13,963 nt of DNA from Nitrospinae bacterium CG22_combo_CG10-13_8_21_14_all_47_10 (GCA_002786505.1 PCTK01000051.1:25917-39879), one strand, 5' to 3'; positions 1-7,031 are shown, numbered from the stretch's first letter. Notes: generated by a model from the sequence alone, not told the origin. Numbers and translations are program-made.

Positions 1-120
1 AACCGGCAACCACTCCTGTCCATCCCAATGCTGGGGAATTCCATCCTTCCCAACCACGTAAACACTATCTTCCCGAAACGGCATGATGTCGAGCAGGTCT
101 GGTTTTTCACCTATAAACAT
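1..120 (-). CDS. Unrecognised protein, N-terminal 40 residues only (runs off left edge)
   Basis: An open frame begins at the ATG complementary to 118-120 and continues without a stop to the window edge. An in-frame TAA lies two codons upstream of this ATG, so the protein cannot start earlier; the Met at residue 13 is the only other candidate. A weak AGG at 129-131 sits 8 nt before the start. The visible peptide is polar, has no signal peptide or membrane segment, and holds two Trp residues in its last ten or so residues (HWDGQEWLPV). I do not recognise the family. The gene lies 81 bp downstream of the stop of the LRR gene on the same strand, with an intrinsic terminator in between, so it probably needs its own promoter or read-through. 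It could be spurious, but the clean start, the lack of stops and the position support a real gene. Confidence 0.5.
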   Translation of the reverse strand, partial: MFIGEKPDLLDIMPFREDSVYVVGKDGIPQHWDGQEWLPV

Positions 121-140
121 ATTTTAAACCTGGAAAATGA

Positions 141-180
141 AAGAAAAAAAAGGGCTCCCGGCCTAAAAACCGGGAACCCC
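141..180 (-). terminator. Intrinsic terminator of the LRR gene
   Basis: Read on the minus strand, a GC-rich stem (GGGTTCCCGG pairing with CCGGGAGCCC, one A-C mismatch, arms at 170-179 and 152-161) with an 8-nt loop is followed at once by a run of eight T (complement of the A run at 144-151). This is the classical Rho-independent layout. It starts about 20 nt after the LRR stop codon. On the plus strand no T run follows, so it acts in one direction only. Confidence 0.85.
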
Positions 181-201
181 TGATTCGTCAAGCCAGCCAA
201 C

Positions 202-1110
202 TTAGCCCTCAGCTTTAGCCTTATAAAAATAAACATCCTTCAGTTTGGGAAAATTTTTATTATCCTTAAACATGGCCTGTACCCCTTCACCAACATCGTT
301 GTGGATCAATACCAGGGTTTCCAGATTAGGAAGTTTGGTCGATTGAGCTAAAGCCCTGGCACCCATATCTCCAAGTTCCGCCTCATACAAATCAACCAGA
401 GTCAGGTTTCTGAAATTATCAGAGTTGGCAATGGCTTCCCCACCACGCCATCCAATCGGATTAAAAGTCAGGGTCAATTGCGTCAGGTTACCCAGGGTCT
501 CGGAAGCCGCAAGCGCCTCTACCCCTTCCCCCTCAATGAAGTTCCAGTTCAGGTTTAATTCTGTAAGGTTGCTCAGGTTTTTGGAGTTGGCAATTGCAAT
601 GGCACCATTATTCCCTATATTGTTTCGATACAGGGAAAGTTGAGTAAGCCGCGTCAGGGTTTTAGAAGTGGCCAGGGCTTCCACGCCTTCATCGCCAAGC
701 TTGTCCCCCAACCACAGGGAGACCAGACTCCCCAAAATAGCAGAGTTTGCCACTGCTTTTGCGCCTTCCACCCCAATCTCATTATCACTCAATATCAACT
801 CAGAAAGATTGAGCATGTTTTTAGACTGGGCCAAAGCTTTAACGCCTTCATCTGTCGACTTGTTTTTAAACAAATTCAAAGCCGTCAAAAACTTCATCTT
901 TTCGCATTCCGCCAAGGCCTTGATGCCTTCATCGCCGATCTCATTGAACTCCAGGAACAGGGCGGTAATACCTTTAATCTTGTCGGACTCCAGGACTTTT
1001 ATCAAATCCTCGTCATCCAGTTCCTTTTCCCTCAAATCCAGTTCATTTTTTTCGCCGTTCAGTCCCTGGTCAATGAGACTGTCGATATCTTTGACTTCTT
1101 TTTCAGCCAT
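202..1110 (-). CDS. Leucine-rich repeat protein, ribonuclease-inhibitor-like, 302 aa
   Basis: The protein is built almost wholly of LRR units. A degenerate first unit (residues 21-47) is followed by nine units of 27 residues (one of 26, at 129-154) and a 13-residue C-terminal cap. The unit consensus is roughly LTxLxLxxNxIGDEGxxALAxSxxLxN, an RI-like pattern with a beta strand (LxxLxL), an Asn turn and a helix ending in (K/E)ALA. No signal peptide, membrane segment or catalytic domain is visible, so a cytoplasmic protein-binding scaffold is the natural inference; the ligand cannot be read from sequence. I chose the ATG at 1108-1110 because a GGAG (minus-strand read of 1121-1124) lies 10 nt upstream. 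A GTG at 1123-1125 would add five residues but overlaps that GGAG. The gene is monocistronic: its own promoter lies upstream and a terminator downstream, and it diverges from moxR. Confidence 0.85.
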   Translation of the reverse strand: MAEKEVKDIDSLIDQGLNGEKNELDLREKELDDEDLIKVLESDKIKGITALFLEFNEIGDEGIKALAECEKMKFLTALNLFKNKSTDEGVKALAQSKNMLNLSELILSDNEIGVEGAKAVANSAILGSLVSLWLGDKLGDEGVEALATSKTLTRLTQLSLYRNNIGNNGAIAIANSKNLSNLTELNLNWNFIEGEGVEALAASETLGNLTQLTLTFNPIGWRGGEAIANSDNFRNLTLVDLYEAELGDMGARALAQSTKLPNLETLVLIHNDVGEGVQAMFKDNKNFPKLKDVYFYKAKAEG

Positions 1111-1161
1111 CCGTACACGCTCCACAATGAAAACGATATTTTGAGAATAAGAGTAGTCGGT

Positions 1162-1189
1162 ATTTTAAGGCAGTATCCATACTTGTAAA
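1162..1189 (-). promoter_or_regulatory. Sigma-70-type promoter for the LRR gene
   Basis: On the minus strand a TTTACA box (complement of 1184-1189) and a TAAAAT box (complement of 1162-1167) are separated by 16 bp, each matching the consensus at 5 of 6 positions. Transcription would start near 1155, giving a leader of about 45 nt before the ATG at 1110. It has not been checked experimentally. Confidence 0.5.
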
Positions 1190-1307
1190 GCTTAAAATTA
1201 GTTTTCCCCTCTTCTATTTGCCCAATTTTACCTTATTTTTTTAAAACCTTTTAAAAACCTTAATAAATCATTGCGCTGACCAAAGGTTAAAATTAAAAAA
1301 AATTAAT

Positions 1308-1335
1308 TTCTTTATCAAGGGAATTAAACTATATT
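1308..1335 (+). promoter_or_regulatory. Weak candidate promoter for the moxR-bat operon
   Basis: A TATATT box (1330-1335, 5 of 6 to the -10 consensus) has only a poor -35 match (TTCTTT, 1308-1313) 16 bp upstream. Transcription would start near 1342 and give a leader of about 70 nt. The weak -35 suggests an activator or an alternative sigma factor, or that the true promoter lies elsewhere in the spacer. Confidence 0.25.
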
Positions 1336-1410
1336 TTCAGGGACCCAAGCGAGAACAATCTTCGCAGTTCCCCGTAACAATCAACTCAACTTCACCCAAA
1401 GGTTTTAATA

Positions 1411-2403
1411 ATGGTACAAAAGATCGACGAAATTACGGAACATGTCAACAAGGCCAGCGTATTTATTCCTTCTCTTTTGCATGAATTGGAACAAATCATG
1501 GTCGGACAAAAATATCTGATCGAAAGGCTGATACTGGGGCTGTTGACGGGTGAACATGTTCTGCTGGAAGGGGTACCTGGGCTGGCCAAAACCACGGCGG
1601 TAAAAACCCTGGCCCAGTCGGTAAAGGCCGATTTCAAGCGTATTCAGTTTACCCCGGATCTATTACCCGCTGATCTTTTGGGAACCCAGATATATCAACC
1701 CAAAACCGGCGAGTTTGACATTAAAAAGGGGCCCCTTTTCGCAAACATAATTCTTGCGGATGAAATCAATCGGGCTCCCGCCAAGGTTCAAAGTGCCCTG
1801 CTCGAAGCCATGCAGGAACGGCAGATCACCATTGCCGGCACCACCTTCAAACTCGAAGAACCATTCATGGTGATTGCCACCCAGAACCCCATTGAACAGG
1901 AGGGCACCTACCCCTTGCCCGAAGCCCAGGTAGACCGATTCATGTTAAAACTCCATATTGATTACCCCACCCGGGAAGAAGAAAAACTTATCATGCAAAG
2001 GATGTCCACCTCCAACACACCTTACCAGGTCAAACAGGTGGTCTCCCCGGCAGAAATTATGCAAGCGCGGAAAGTTTTTGACGAAATTTATATCGACGAT
2101 AACCTGCAAGACTATATCATCAACCTGGTGCAGGCAACACGTGACCCGGCAGGCCACCAGTTGCCTTCCCTTAAAGGAATGATCCAGTTTGGCGCATCGC
2201 CCCGGGCATCCATCTTTTTAAACCGGGCCGCGAAGGCCTATGCCTTTTTGCAACGCCGGGGTTATGTTGTCCCGCATGATATCAAAAGCATTGGAATGGA
2301 TGTGCTGAGACACAGGATCATTCTTTCTTATGAAGCCGAGGCCGAGAATGTGACAACAGACGATATAATCAAAAAGATATTCGACACCCTTGAAGTCCCT
2401 TAA
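1411..2403 (+). CDS. moxR: MoxR-family AAA+ ATPase, first gene of the bat operon
   Basis: This is a cytoplasmic AAA+ ATPase of 330 aa, the normal MoxR length. It shows a Walker A GVPGLAKT (residues 54-61), a Walker B ILADE (114-118), a sensor-1 ATQNP (156-160), a conserved VDRF (174-177, likely holding the arginine finger) and a sensor-2 GASPRAS (261-267). All key residues look intact. MoxR proteins are thought to act as chaperone-like ATPases on vWA-domain partners. Here three vWA genes (DUF58, batA, batB) follow in the same operon, which is the standard arrangement. The ATG at 1411 has an AAAGG (1398-1402) 8 nt upstream. The next gene starts 3 bp after the stop. The family call is secure; the substrate is unknown. 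Confidence 0.95.
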   Translation: MVQKIDEITEHVNKASVFIPSLLHELEQIMVGQKYLIERLILGLLTGEHVLLEGVPGLAKTTAVKTLAQSVKADFKRIQFTPDLLPADLLGTQIYQPKTGEFDIKKGPLFANIILADEINRAPAKVQSALLEAMQERQITIAGTTFKLEEPFMVIATQNPIEQEGTYPLPEAQVDRFMLKLHIDYPTREEEKLIMQRMSTSNTPYQVKQVVSPAEIMQARKVFDEIYIDDNLQDYIINLVQATRDPAGHQLPSLKGMIQFGASPRASIFLNRAAKAYAFLQRRGYVVPHDIKSIGMDVLRHRIILSYEAEAENVTTDDIIKKIFDTLEVP

Positions 2404-2406
2404 ATA

Positions 2407-3354
2407 ATGCTTAAAACCCTGACGCACACATTTCGGGATTGGTTCCAGCAACCGGTTCCCGCGCCTGAGCAGGATAAAAACCTGTCGCCTGAATTATTAC
2501 ATCGCATAAAAGCCATTCAGGTAAAAACCAATTATCTGGTCAATGACATCATGGCGGGTGAATATGTCTCCGCATTTAAAGGGCGTGGTATGGAGTTCAG
2601 CGAAGTACGGGAATATCAGCCCGGAGACGATGTCCGGTTGATCGACTGGAATGTTACCGCCCGAATGAACCAGCCCTTCATCAAAGAGTTCAAGGAAGAG
2701 CGCGAGTTGACCCTCATGCTTCTGGTTGATGTGAGTTCTTCTGGCGGATTCGGCTCGACCGAGAAACTTAAAAATGAAGTTTCCGCCGAGATAGCCTCTA
2801 TCCTTGCTTTCGCCGCCATCAAAAATAATGACAAGATCGGACTCATCGTGTTTTCGGACAAAATCGAGCACACCATACCACCCAAAAAAGGCAAAGCCCA
2901 TATCTGGAATATCATTCGCACCATTTTGAATTTTAAACCAGAAGGAAAAGGCACCAACCTTTCCCTGCCCCTGGAGTATCTTTTAAATATCCAGAAACGA
3001 AAAGCCACCACATTTTTAATTTCCGATTTTCTTGATGATGGCTATGAGGCGACATTAAAACTGGCAAAACAAAAACACGATCTGGTCGCCATTACCATCA
3101 CAGATCCCAGAGAAGAAACCCTTCCCGATGTCGGCTTGATCCAGCTTGAAGATGCGGAGTCAGGCGAAACCCTGTTGGTGGATACCCATGACCAGGAAAT
3201 GACCCGGCAATACACCCGGCAGTTTCAGGAGAAAAGAGATAAACGAAAAAAATATTTTCATTCAATCGGTATTGACACCATCGAAATCCAGACGAACCGG
3301 TCTTTAACAGAGCCTATCATCCGCTATTTTAAAATGCGGGAAAAGAAACATTAA
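2407..3354 (+). CDS. DUF58 vWA-type protein, MoxR partner
   Basis: This 315-aa protein carries the DUF58 signature around residues 59-86 (GRGMEFSEVREYQPGDDVR followed by LIDWNVTAR). A vWA-like fold follows, with a MIDAS DVSSS (D108, S110, S112), a Thr in GKGT (about 183) and the distal Asp in LISDF (D207). The metal site therefore looks complete. No signal peptide or membrane helix is evident, so it should be cytoplasmic. The family nearly always sits next to moxR and is thought to be an adaptor or substrate of the ATPase. The start at 2407 lies 3 bp after the moxR stop with no clear Shine-Dalgarno, which suggests coupled translation. Its stop (TAATG) overlaps the next start by 1 bp. Confidence 0.93.
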   Translation: MLKTLTHTFRDWFQQPVPAPEQDKNLSPELLHRIKAIQVKTNYLVNDIMAGEYVSAFKGRGMEFSEVREYQPGDDVRLIDWNVTARMNQPFIKEFKEERELTLMLLVDVSSSGGFGSTEKLKNEVSAEIASILAFAAIKNNDKIGLIVFSDKIEHTIPPKKGKAHIWNIIRTILNFKPEGKGTNLSLPLEYLLNIQKRKATTFLISDFLDDGYEATLKLAKQKHDLVAITITDPREETLPDVGLIQLEDAESGETLLVDTHDQEMTRQYTRQFQEKRDKRKKYFHSIGIDTIEIQTNRSLTEPIIRYFKMREKKH

Positions 3355-3821
3355 TGACAAACCAGAGACCTGAAATAATCCCGACAGAAGGCGTCAGCAA
3401 AAAACTGAAAGCAGTTGTGCTGACCCTCACGGCAGTAACCCTGTTGGCCTTTGTGGCATTGTTCGCCAAGCTTGCCACGAAACCAGCCAGTCAAAAAAAA
3501 GTCACACCAAATGCCCAAAGGCCTGTATCCAACCAGGAGTTGATTGCTGAATATCAAGAGGTGGGAACTCGTCTTATGAATGCTGGCTTGAAAGAACAGG
3601 CTATCGACCAGTTTATAAAATTATGGGAAATGCAAAACTTCGGCACCCCGGAAAGGGCCAAAGCCGCTCAAGCAGTGGGAGGATTGTATACCGACCTTGG
3701 AAACTGTCAGGAAGCCCTGATCTGGTTGTTTCGGGCGGAAGTTGCAGATTCGGCCATGCCCGTTCAGCCGCTTATCGACTCATGCCTTGCGAAAGTCAGG
3801 AGTATTCAGTCCAAGCAATGA
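3354..3821 (+). CDS. Small membrane-anchored TPR-like protein of the bat operon
   Basis: I do not recognise this 155-aa protein as a named family. It has a short basic N-terminus, one hydrophobic helix (about 19-40) with no good cleavage site, and a polar linker rich in Lys, Pro and Gln (41-58). The rest is helical and looks like two TPR-type hairpins, YQEVGTRLMNAGLKEQAIDQF (about 67-87) and AQAVGGLYTDLGNCQEALIWL (about 105-125). This suggests an inner-membrane anchor with a periplasmic helical domain that binds a partner. It shares 1 bp with the DUF58 gene and 4 bp (ATGA) with the next gene, so it is an integral operon member. Two Cys (118 and 144) in the exported part could pair. Function is unknown; a scaffold in the Bat assembly is inference from position. 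Confidence 0.8.
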   Translation: MTNQRPEIIPTEGVSKKLKAVVLTLTAVTLLAFVALFAKLATKPASQKKVTPNAQRPVSNQELIAEYQEVGTRLMNAGLKEQAIDQFIKLWEMQNFGTPERAKAAQAVGGLYTDLGNCQEALIWLFRAEVADSAMPVQPLIDSCLAKVRSIQSKQ

Positions 3822-4804
3822 AAAATGTAATAACTCCAGCAAAGTTCGCCGCAGGATTTTTGCTCTTTTTTTCCATTCTCTGTTTCTTTAGTCCATTTGC
3901 CACTGCTAAGGAAATTTCAAACCCTGTTTCTGCTACCACCCGCATCACCCCCGACACTTTCACTCTTGGCGATGTCGCGACTTATACCATTACCGTACAA
4001 CATGACCCCGACATCCACCCCAACGCCCCCGATATTGAACCCCCTGGTGGCTTGGAGTTTATCGAAAAAGGCATCCACCCAACAAAAAAAACAAACGGGC
4101 AAACCATCGACGAATACTGGTACAAGTTTCGTGTTGACGAAACGGGTCTATTGTCAATCCCAGCCATCCCGGTAACGTTTACCGCTCCAAACCCAAAAGA
4201 AACCGGAAAAACCATTGAGGGCACCATTCTGGCGCCTGAAGCAAATTTGGAGGTACAGTCCCTTCTTGCCATACAGGGAAGCCAGGAAGGAATTCACGAT
4301 ATCAAATCTTTAGAGGAATACCCCCTGCCCTGGCTGGATTATTCATGGTGGGCACTTGCCGCTCTCGCCCTTTCAGGGCTGTTCTATTTTTTGTGGCGCA
4401 AATGGAAATCAAGGCCTACCTCCCTGGACCTTCCACCAACCGCTTCCACCTTGACTCCAGAGCAGTTGGCATTCAAGGAACTGGAAGAACTCAGAAATAA
4501 AGGATGGCTTCAAATCGGGCGGGTTCAAGATCATTTTTTTGAGCTGTCCGAAATCTTTCGCAGGTACCTGGAAAACCGTTACCAGTTTCCCGCACAGGAA
4601 TGGACCACTGAGGAAATCACCGCTCACTTCAAACATTTTTCTGGACTCAGTGAAGACCTGAAACTTCGGGCGCGGTCCATCCTGACTCAAACAGATCGTG
4701 TCAAATTCGCCAAAGCCGAGCAGGCAAATGATGAGATGGAATCCGTCATCAGCTTTATCCACGAAGCCCGGCCTATTACTACTCAAGAAGTGGGCCAGCC
4801 ATGA
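3818..4804 (+). CDS. Compact BatD-like / DUF4381-like membrane protein
   Basis: This 328-aa protein has a signal peptide (about 1-30, ending AFATA-type in FSPFATA|KE), a beta-rich periplasmic domain (about 36-145), a membrane helix (about 176-193, preceded by a PLPWLDYSWW segment like that of DUF4381 proteins) and a cytoplasmic helical domain (about 213-318). The layout is that of BatD at roughly half size. The C-terminal domain resembles that of the BatD encoded at 8587-10377: FELSEIFRRYLENRY matches REISEVLREYIGDKL, and both continue with a T(T/A)xEx segment. I set the start at 3818 (ATGA overlap with the preceding stop). The frame stays open upstream to 3623, but that extension lies inside the TPR gene and would bury the signal peptide. 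Its stop overlaps the batA start by 4 bp. The likely role is a membrane partner of the vWA proteins. Confidence 0.85.
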   Translation: MKNVITPAKFAAGFLLFFSILCFFSPFATAKEISNPVSATTRITPDTFTLGDVATYTITVQHDPDIHPNAPDIEPPGGLEFIEKGIHPTKKTNGQTIDEYWYKFRVDETGLLSIPAIPVTFTAPNPKETGKTIEGTILAPEANLEVQSLLAIQGSQEGIHDIKSLEEYPLPWLDYSWWALAALALSGLFYFLWRKWKSRPTSLDLPPTASTLTPEQLAFKELEELRNKGWLQIGRVQDHFFELSEIFRRYLENRYQFPAQEWTTEEITAHFKHFSGLSEDLKLRARSILTQTDRVKFAKAEQANDEMESVISFIHEARPITTQEVGQP

Positions 4805-5799
4805 ATTTTTTCCAGTTTCAAAATCCATGGCTATTGCTAATCCTGTTTGCACTGCCTCTGCTTGCTTTCCAGGTACAGAAGGACTACCGATCAACCGTAC
4901 ATTTCCCGTCCCTCGTTACCCTTAAAGCTTTGCGGCCATCCAGAGTCGACCTTTACGCCGGAATCCCGTTCATAATCCGTTTTCTGGCAATGGCCCTTTT
5001 AATAATTGCCCTGGCCCGCCCACAGGAAGGACACAAAAGCACGGAAATTCTATCAGTAGGTGTGGACATCATGCTGGCCCTGGACACCTCGGGAAGTATG
5101 CGGGCGTTGGATTTCATCGAAGATGAAAAACGCATCACCCGGCTCGCTGTAGTGAAAGGAGTGGTCTCTAAATTTATTGAAAACCGTCCCAACGACCGGA
5201 TAGGAATGGTGGTGTTTGGCGAACAGGCCTACACACAATGCCCGTTGACCCTTGACCAGGGTATCCTGCAATCGTTTTTGAGCAAGCTGGAAATTGGCAT
5301 GGCTGGAGACTCTACAGCCATCGGTTCGGCCATCGGCATAGCTGTGAAGCGGCTGAAGGATCTGGAGTCCAAGTCCAAAGTCATCATCCTGTTAACCGAT
5401 GGCAGGAATAATGCAGGAACTCTGGCACCCCTCCAGGCCGCCCAAACCGCAAAAACCTTCGGGATAAAGATTCATACAATTGGGGTCGGTACCAAAGGCA
5501 AGGCCCCATTTCTGGTTAATTCCATTTTTGGCCAGCGCTATGTCTATCAGGAAGTGGACATTGACGAATCCACCCTGCAAGAAATATCAAAAATTACCGG
5601 CGGCCAATATTTCCGGGCCACCGACCTGGAGTCCCTGAAAAATATTTACAGCCAGATAGATGAAATGGAAAAGTCAGAAGTCAAAGTGATCGACCATTCC
5701 GAATACAAGGAACTGTTCCCCTACTTTCTGATACCGGGACTGGCCTTGCTATTACTGGAAATCGGTCTTTCCCATACCCTTTTGAGGAGAATTCCTTAA
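4801..5799 (+). CDS. batA: BatA, membrane-anchored vWA-domain protein
   Basis: This 332-aa protein has the BatA plan: an N-terminal helix after FQNPW (about 8-24), a second helix (about 55-72) ending in the typical LARPQ, a vWA domain (about 85-290) and a C-terminal helix (about 306-324). The MIDAS is complete: DTSGS (D95, S97, S99), a Thr in DSTAIG (172) and LLTDG (D200). The conserved TQCPLTLD (145-152) follows the third strand. The vWA domain should sit on one side of the inner membrane between helices 2 and 3. In Bat systems BatA is thought to pair with BatB and interact with MoxR and the TPR proteins. It overlaps the upstream gene by 4 bp and is followed after 3 bp by batB. BatA and BatB are clear paralogues; the A/B naming rests on gene order and N-terminal sequence. 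Confidence 0.92.
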   Translation: MNFFQFQNPWLLLILFALPLLAFQVQKDYRSTVHFPSLVTLKALRPSRVDLYAGIPFIIRFLAMALLIIALARPQEGHKSTEILSVGVDIMLALDTSGSMRALDFIEDEKRITRLAVVKGVVSKFIENRPNDRIGMVVFGEQAYTQCPLTLDQGILQSFLSKLEIGMAGDSTAIGSAIGIAVKRLKDLESKSKVIILLTDGRNNAGTLAPLQAAQTAKTFGIKIHTIGVGTKGKAPFLVNSIFGQRYVYQEVDIDESTLQEISKITGGQYFRATDLESLKNIYSQIDEMEKSEVKVIDHSEYKELFPYFLIPGLALLLLEIGLSHTLLRRIP

Positions 5800-5802
5800 A
5801 TC

Positions 5803-6810
5803 ATGCGATTTGGCGAGCCCGGTTATTTCCATTTATTGTGGAGCTTGATCCCATTGATCTTTTTCATGGTCTGGGGTATGAAAAAGAAACACCAACTCAC
5901 CCTGAAGTTTTGCGGCCATCCTTTATTATCAAAACTGGTCCACCCCGGAGTAGAAAAGCGGCACCAAAGAAAAACTGTTCTCATCGTTCTGGCTGTTCTT
6001 TTTCTTCTGTTGGCTCTGACTCAACCACGATGGGGTTACCATTGGGAGGACCTTCATCAACGCGGGGTCGATGTCATCGTCGCTCTTGATGTTTCAAACA
6101 GCATGCTGGCAGAAGACATTAAACCCAATCGCCTTGAGAGAGCCAAGCGAAAAATCTCCGATCTTCTGGATATGATGGAAGGGGATCGAATTGGACTGGT
6201 TGCCTTTGCCGGAACATCATTCACCCAGTGCCCTCTGACTCTCGATTATGGCGCCGCAAGGATATTTCTTGCCGCTATTGACACACAATTGATCCCGGTG
6301 CAAGGAACCGCCATCGGCAATGCTATTGAGACCTCCGTCAAAGCGTTTCGCACTCAGGAAAAAAAATCCAAAGCTTTGATTTTGATCACCGATGGAGAAG
6401 ATCAAACAGGAAAAGCGCTTTCAGCCGCAAAAGCGGCGGGGGAACAAGGAGTAAAAATTTATACGATCGGAATTGGTGGAGAAATCGGCGCCCCTCTACC
6501 TGACCTTTCCGGCAAGGGAGGATTCAGAAAAAACCAGCAGGGAGAGGTCATCCTCTCGAAACTGGATGAAACCACACTCCAGCAAATTGCTTTGGAAACG
6601 GGAGGCAGTTACGTCCGCTCCGTCACGGGGGATGTCGACTTAAAAACTATTTACCAGGATCAGATCAAAAAACATATTGAGAAAAAGGAATTGAAGTCAG
6701 AGCGTCGCAAAATCTGGCAGGAGCGTTTTCAATGGTTCATTTTCGTAGCACTAATTTTCCTGTTTATTGAGACATGTTTGTCTGAAAAGAGACCTCTAAC
6801 AAAATCATAA
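5803..6810 (+). CDS. batB: BatB, membrane-anchored vWA-domain protein
   Basis: This 335-aa paralogue of the preceding gene has helices at about 9-25 and 57-74, the latter ending in LTQPRWG, a vWA domain at about 88-300 and a C-terminal helix at about 311-328. The metal site is complete: DVSNS (D96, S98, S100), a Thr in QGTAIG (169) and LITDG (D197). The TQCPLTLD motif recurs at 141-148. An extra glycine- and lysine-rich loop (about 226-245, PDLSGKGGFRKNQQGE) precedes the last vWA helices, a feature common in BatB. There is no fused TPR region; that role is left to the separate batC. It ends the first tightly packed block of the operon, and a 221-bp spacer follows. Confidence 0.92.
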   Translation: MRFGEPGYFHLLWSLIPLIFFMVWGMKKKHQLTLKFCGHPLLSKLVHPGVEKRHQRKTVLIVLAVLFLLLALTQPRWGYHWEDLHQRGVDVIVALDVSNSMLAEDIKPNRLERAKRKISDLLDMMEGDRIGLVAFAGTSFTQCPLTLDYGAARIFLAAIDTQLIPVQGTAIGNAIETSVKAFRTQEKKSKALILITDGEDQTGKALSAAKAAGEQGVKIYTIGIGGEIGAPLPDLSGKGGFRKNQQGEVILSKLDETTLQQIALETGGSYVRSVTGDVDLKTIYQDQIKKHIEKKELKSERRKIWQERFQWFIFVALIFLFIETCLSEKRPLTKS

Positions 6811-6820
6811 AATTAGTCTG

Positions 6821-6863
6821 CATTCACCGGCCTGATTTTGTTAAAATAGCGTTAAGGTGAATG
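6821..6863 (+). repeat. Nested inverted repeat just downstream of batB
   Basis: A perfect 8-bp inverted repeat, CATTCACC (6821-6828) and GGTGAATG (6856-6863), encloses a second almost concentric one, ATTTT (6835-6839) and AAAAT (6843-6847) around GTT. No T run follows, so it is not a standard intrinsic terminator. It could be an operator, an RNA-processing hairpin or a weak 3'-end structure for the upstream transcript. Confidence 0.5.
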
Positions 6864-6886
6864 AGCAATATGGTTTATCTTGCAAA

Positions 6887-6914
6887 CAAGCCTTTTCCTG
6901 GCTTGACGGACCGT
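6887..6914. repeat. Two adjacent short inverted repeats between batB and the BI-1 gene
   Basis: CAAGCC (6887-6892) and GGCTTG (6900-6905) form a perfect 6-bp stem with a 7-nt loop. It is followed at once by the short palindrome ACGG-A-CCGT (6906-6914). They lie 30-55 bp upstream of the candidate promoter at 6943, a position suited to a regulator binding site. No T run follows on the plus strand. Confidence 0.35.
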
Positions 6915-6942
6915 TAGTATCCGCCACCATACAGGGGTCACC

Positions 6943-6971
6943 TTGACAATCACCAGCCGCGATTTTATTTT
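6943..6971 (+). promoter_or_regulatory. Sigma-70-type promoter for the BI-1 family gene
   Basis: A perfect TTGACA (6943-6948) lies 17 bp upstream of TATTTT (6966-6971, 4 of 6 to the -10 consensus). Transcription would begin near 6978, leaving a leader of about 54 nt with a good ribosome binding site. It is the best promoter-like sequence in the plus-strand cluster, and it sits in the only long gap of the bat region. Confidence 0.6.
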
Positions 6972-7031
6972 AATCCAGAGTTGGCAAAGATGGTCGCTTT
7001 ATCTGTTTAATCATACGAAAGGAAAAAAATA

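Larger units (their letters stand above)
1126..1410. other. AT-rich divergent intergenic region
   Basis: This 285-bp spacer separates the minus-strand LRR gene from the plus-strand bat operon. Its core (about 1195-1335) is strongly AT-rich and holds several copies of a short AAGGTT-like word in both orientations: CCTT-ending tracts at 1224-1234, 1241-1250 and 1251-1261, and AAGGTTAAAATT at 1283-1294. The first and last form a near-perfect interrupted inverted repeat. I see no ORF with a plausible start and no RNA gene here. Confidence 0.6.

Noticed and set aside
1111..1125. GTG at 1123-1125 as the LRR start
   Set aside because: It would place the GGAG ribosome binding site inside the gene. 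The ATG at 1108-1110 has ideal spacing to that GGAG.
425..1188. Long plus-strand open frames across the LRR gene (425-643, 640-1188, 668-1144)
   Set aside because: They arise from the 81-bp periodicity of the LRR repeats, have no ribosome binding sites and give biased, family-less peptides. The minus-strand frame encodes a clear LRR protein.
3623..3817. N-terminal extension of the BatD-like gene
   Set aside because: The frame is open but overlaps the TPR gene in another frame and would move the signal peptide to the middle of the protein. The ATGA at 3818 is the better start.
4929..5921. Exact 13-bp repeat TTTGCGGCCATCC in batA (4929-4941) and batB (5909-5921)
   Set aside because: The two copies are read in different frames (LRPS versus FCGHP), so this is not inherited from the duplication that made batA and batB. 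It is probably chance.
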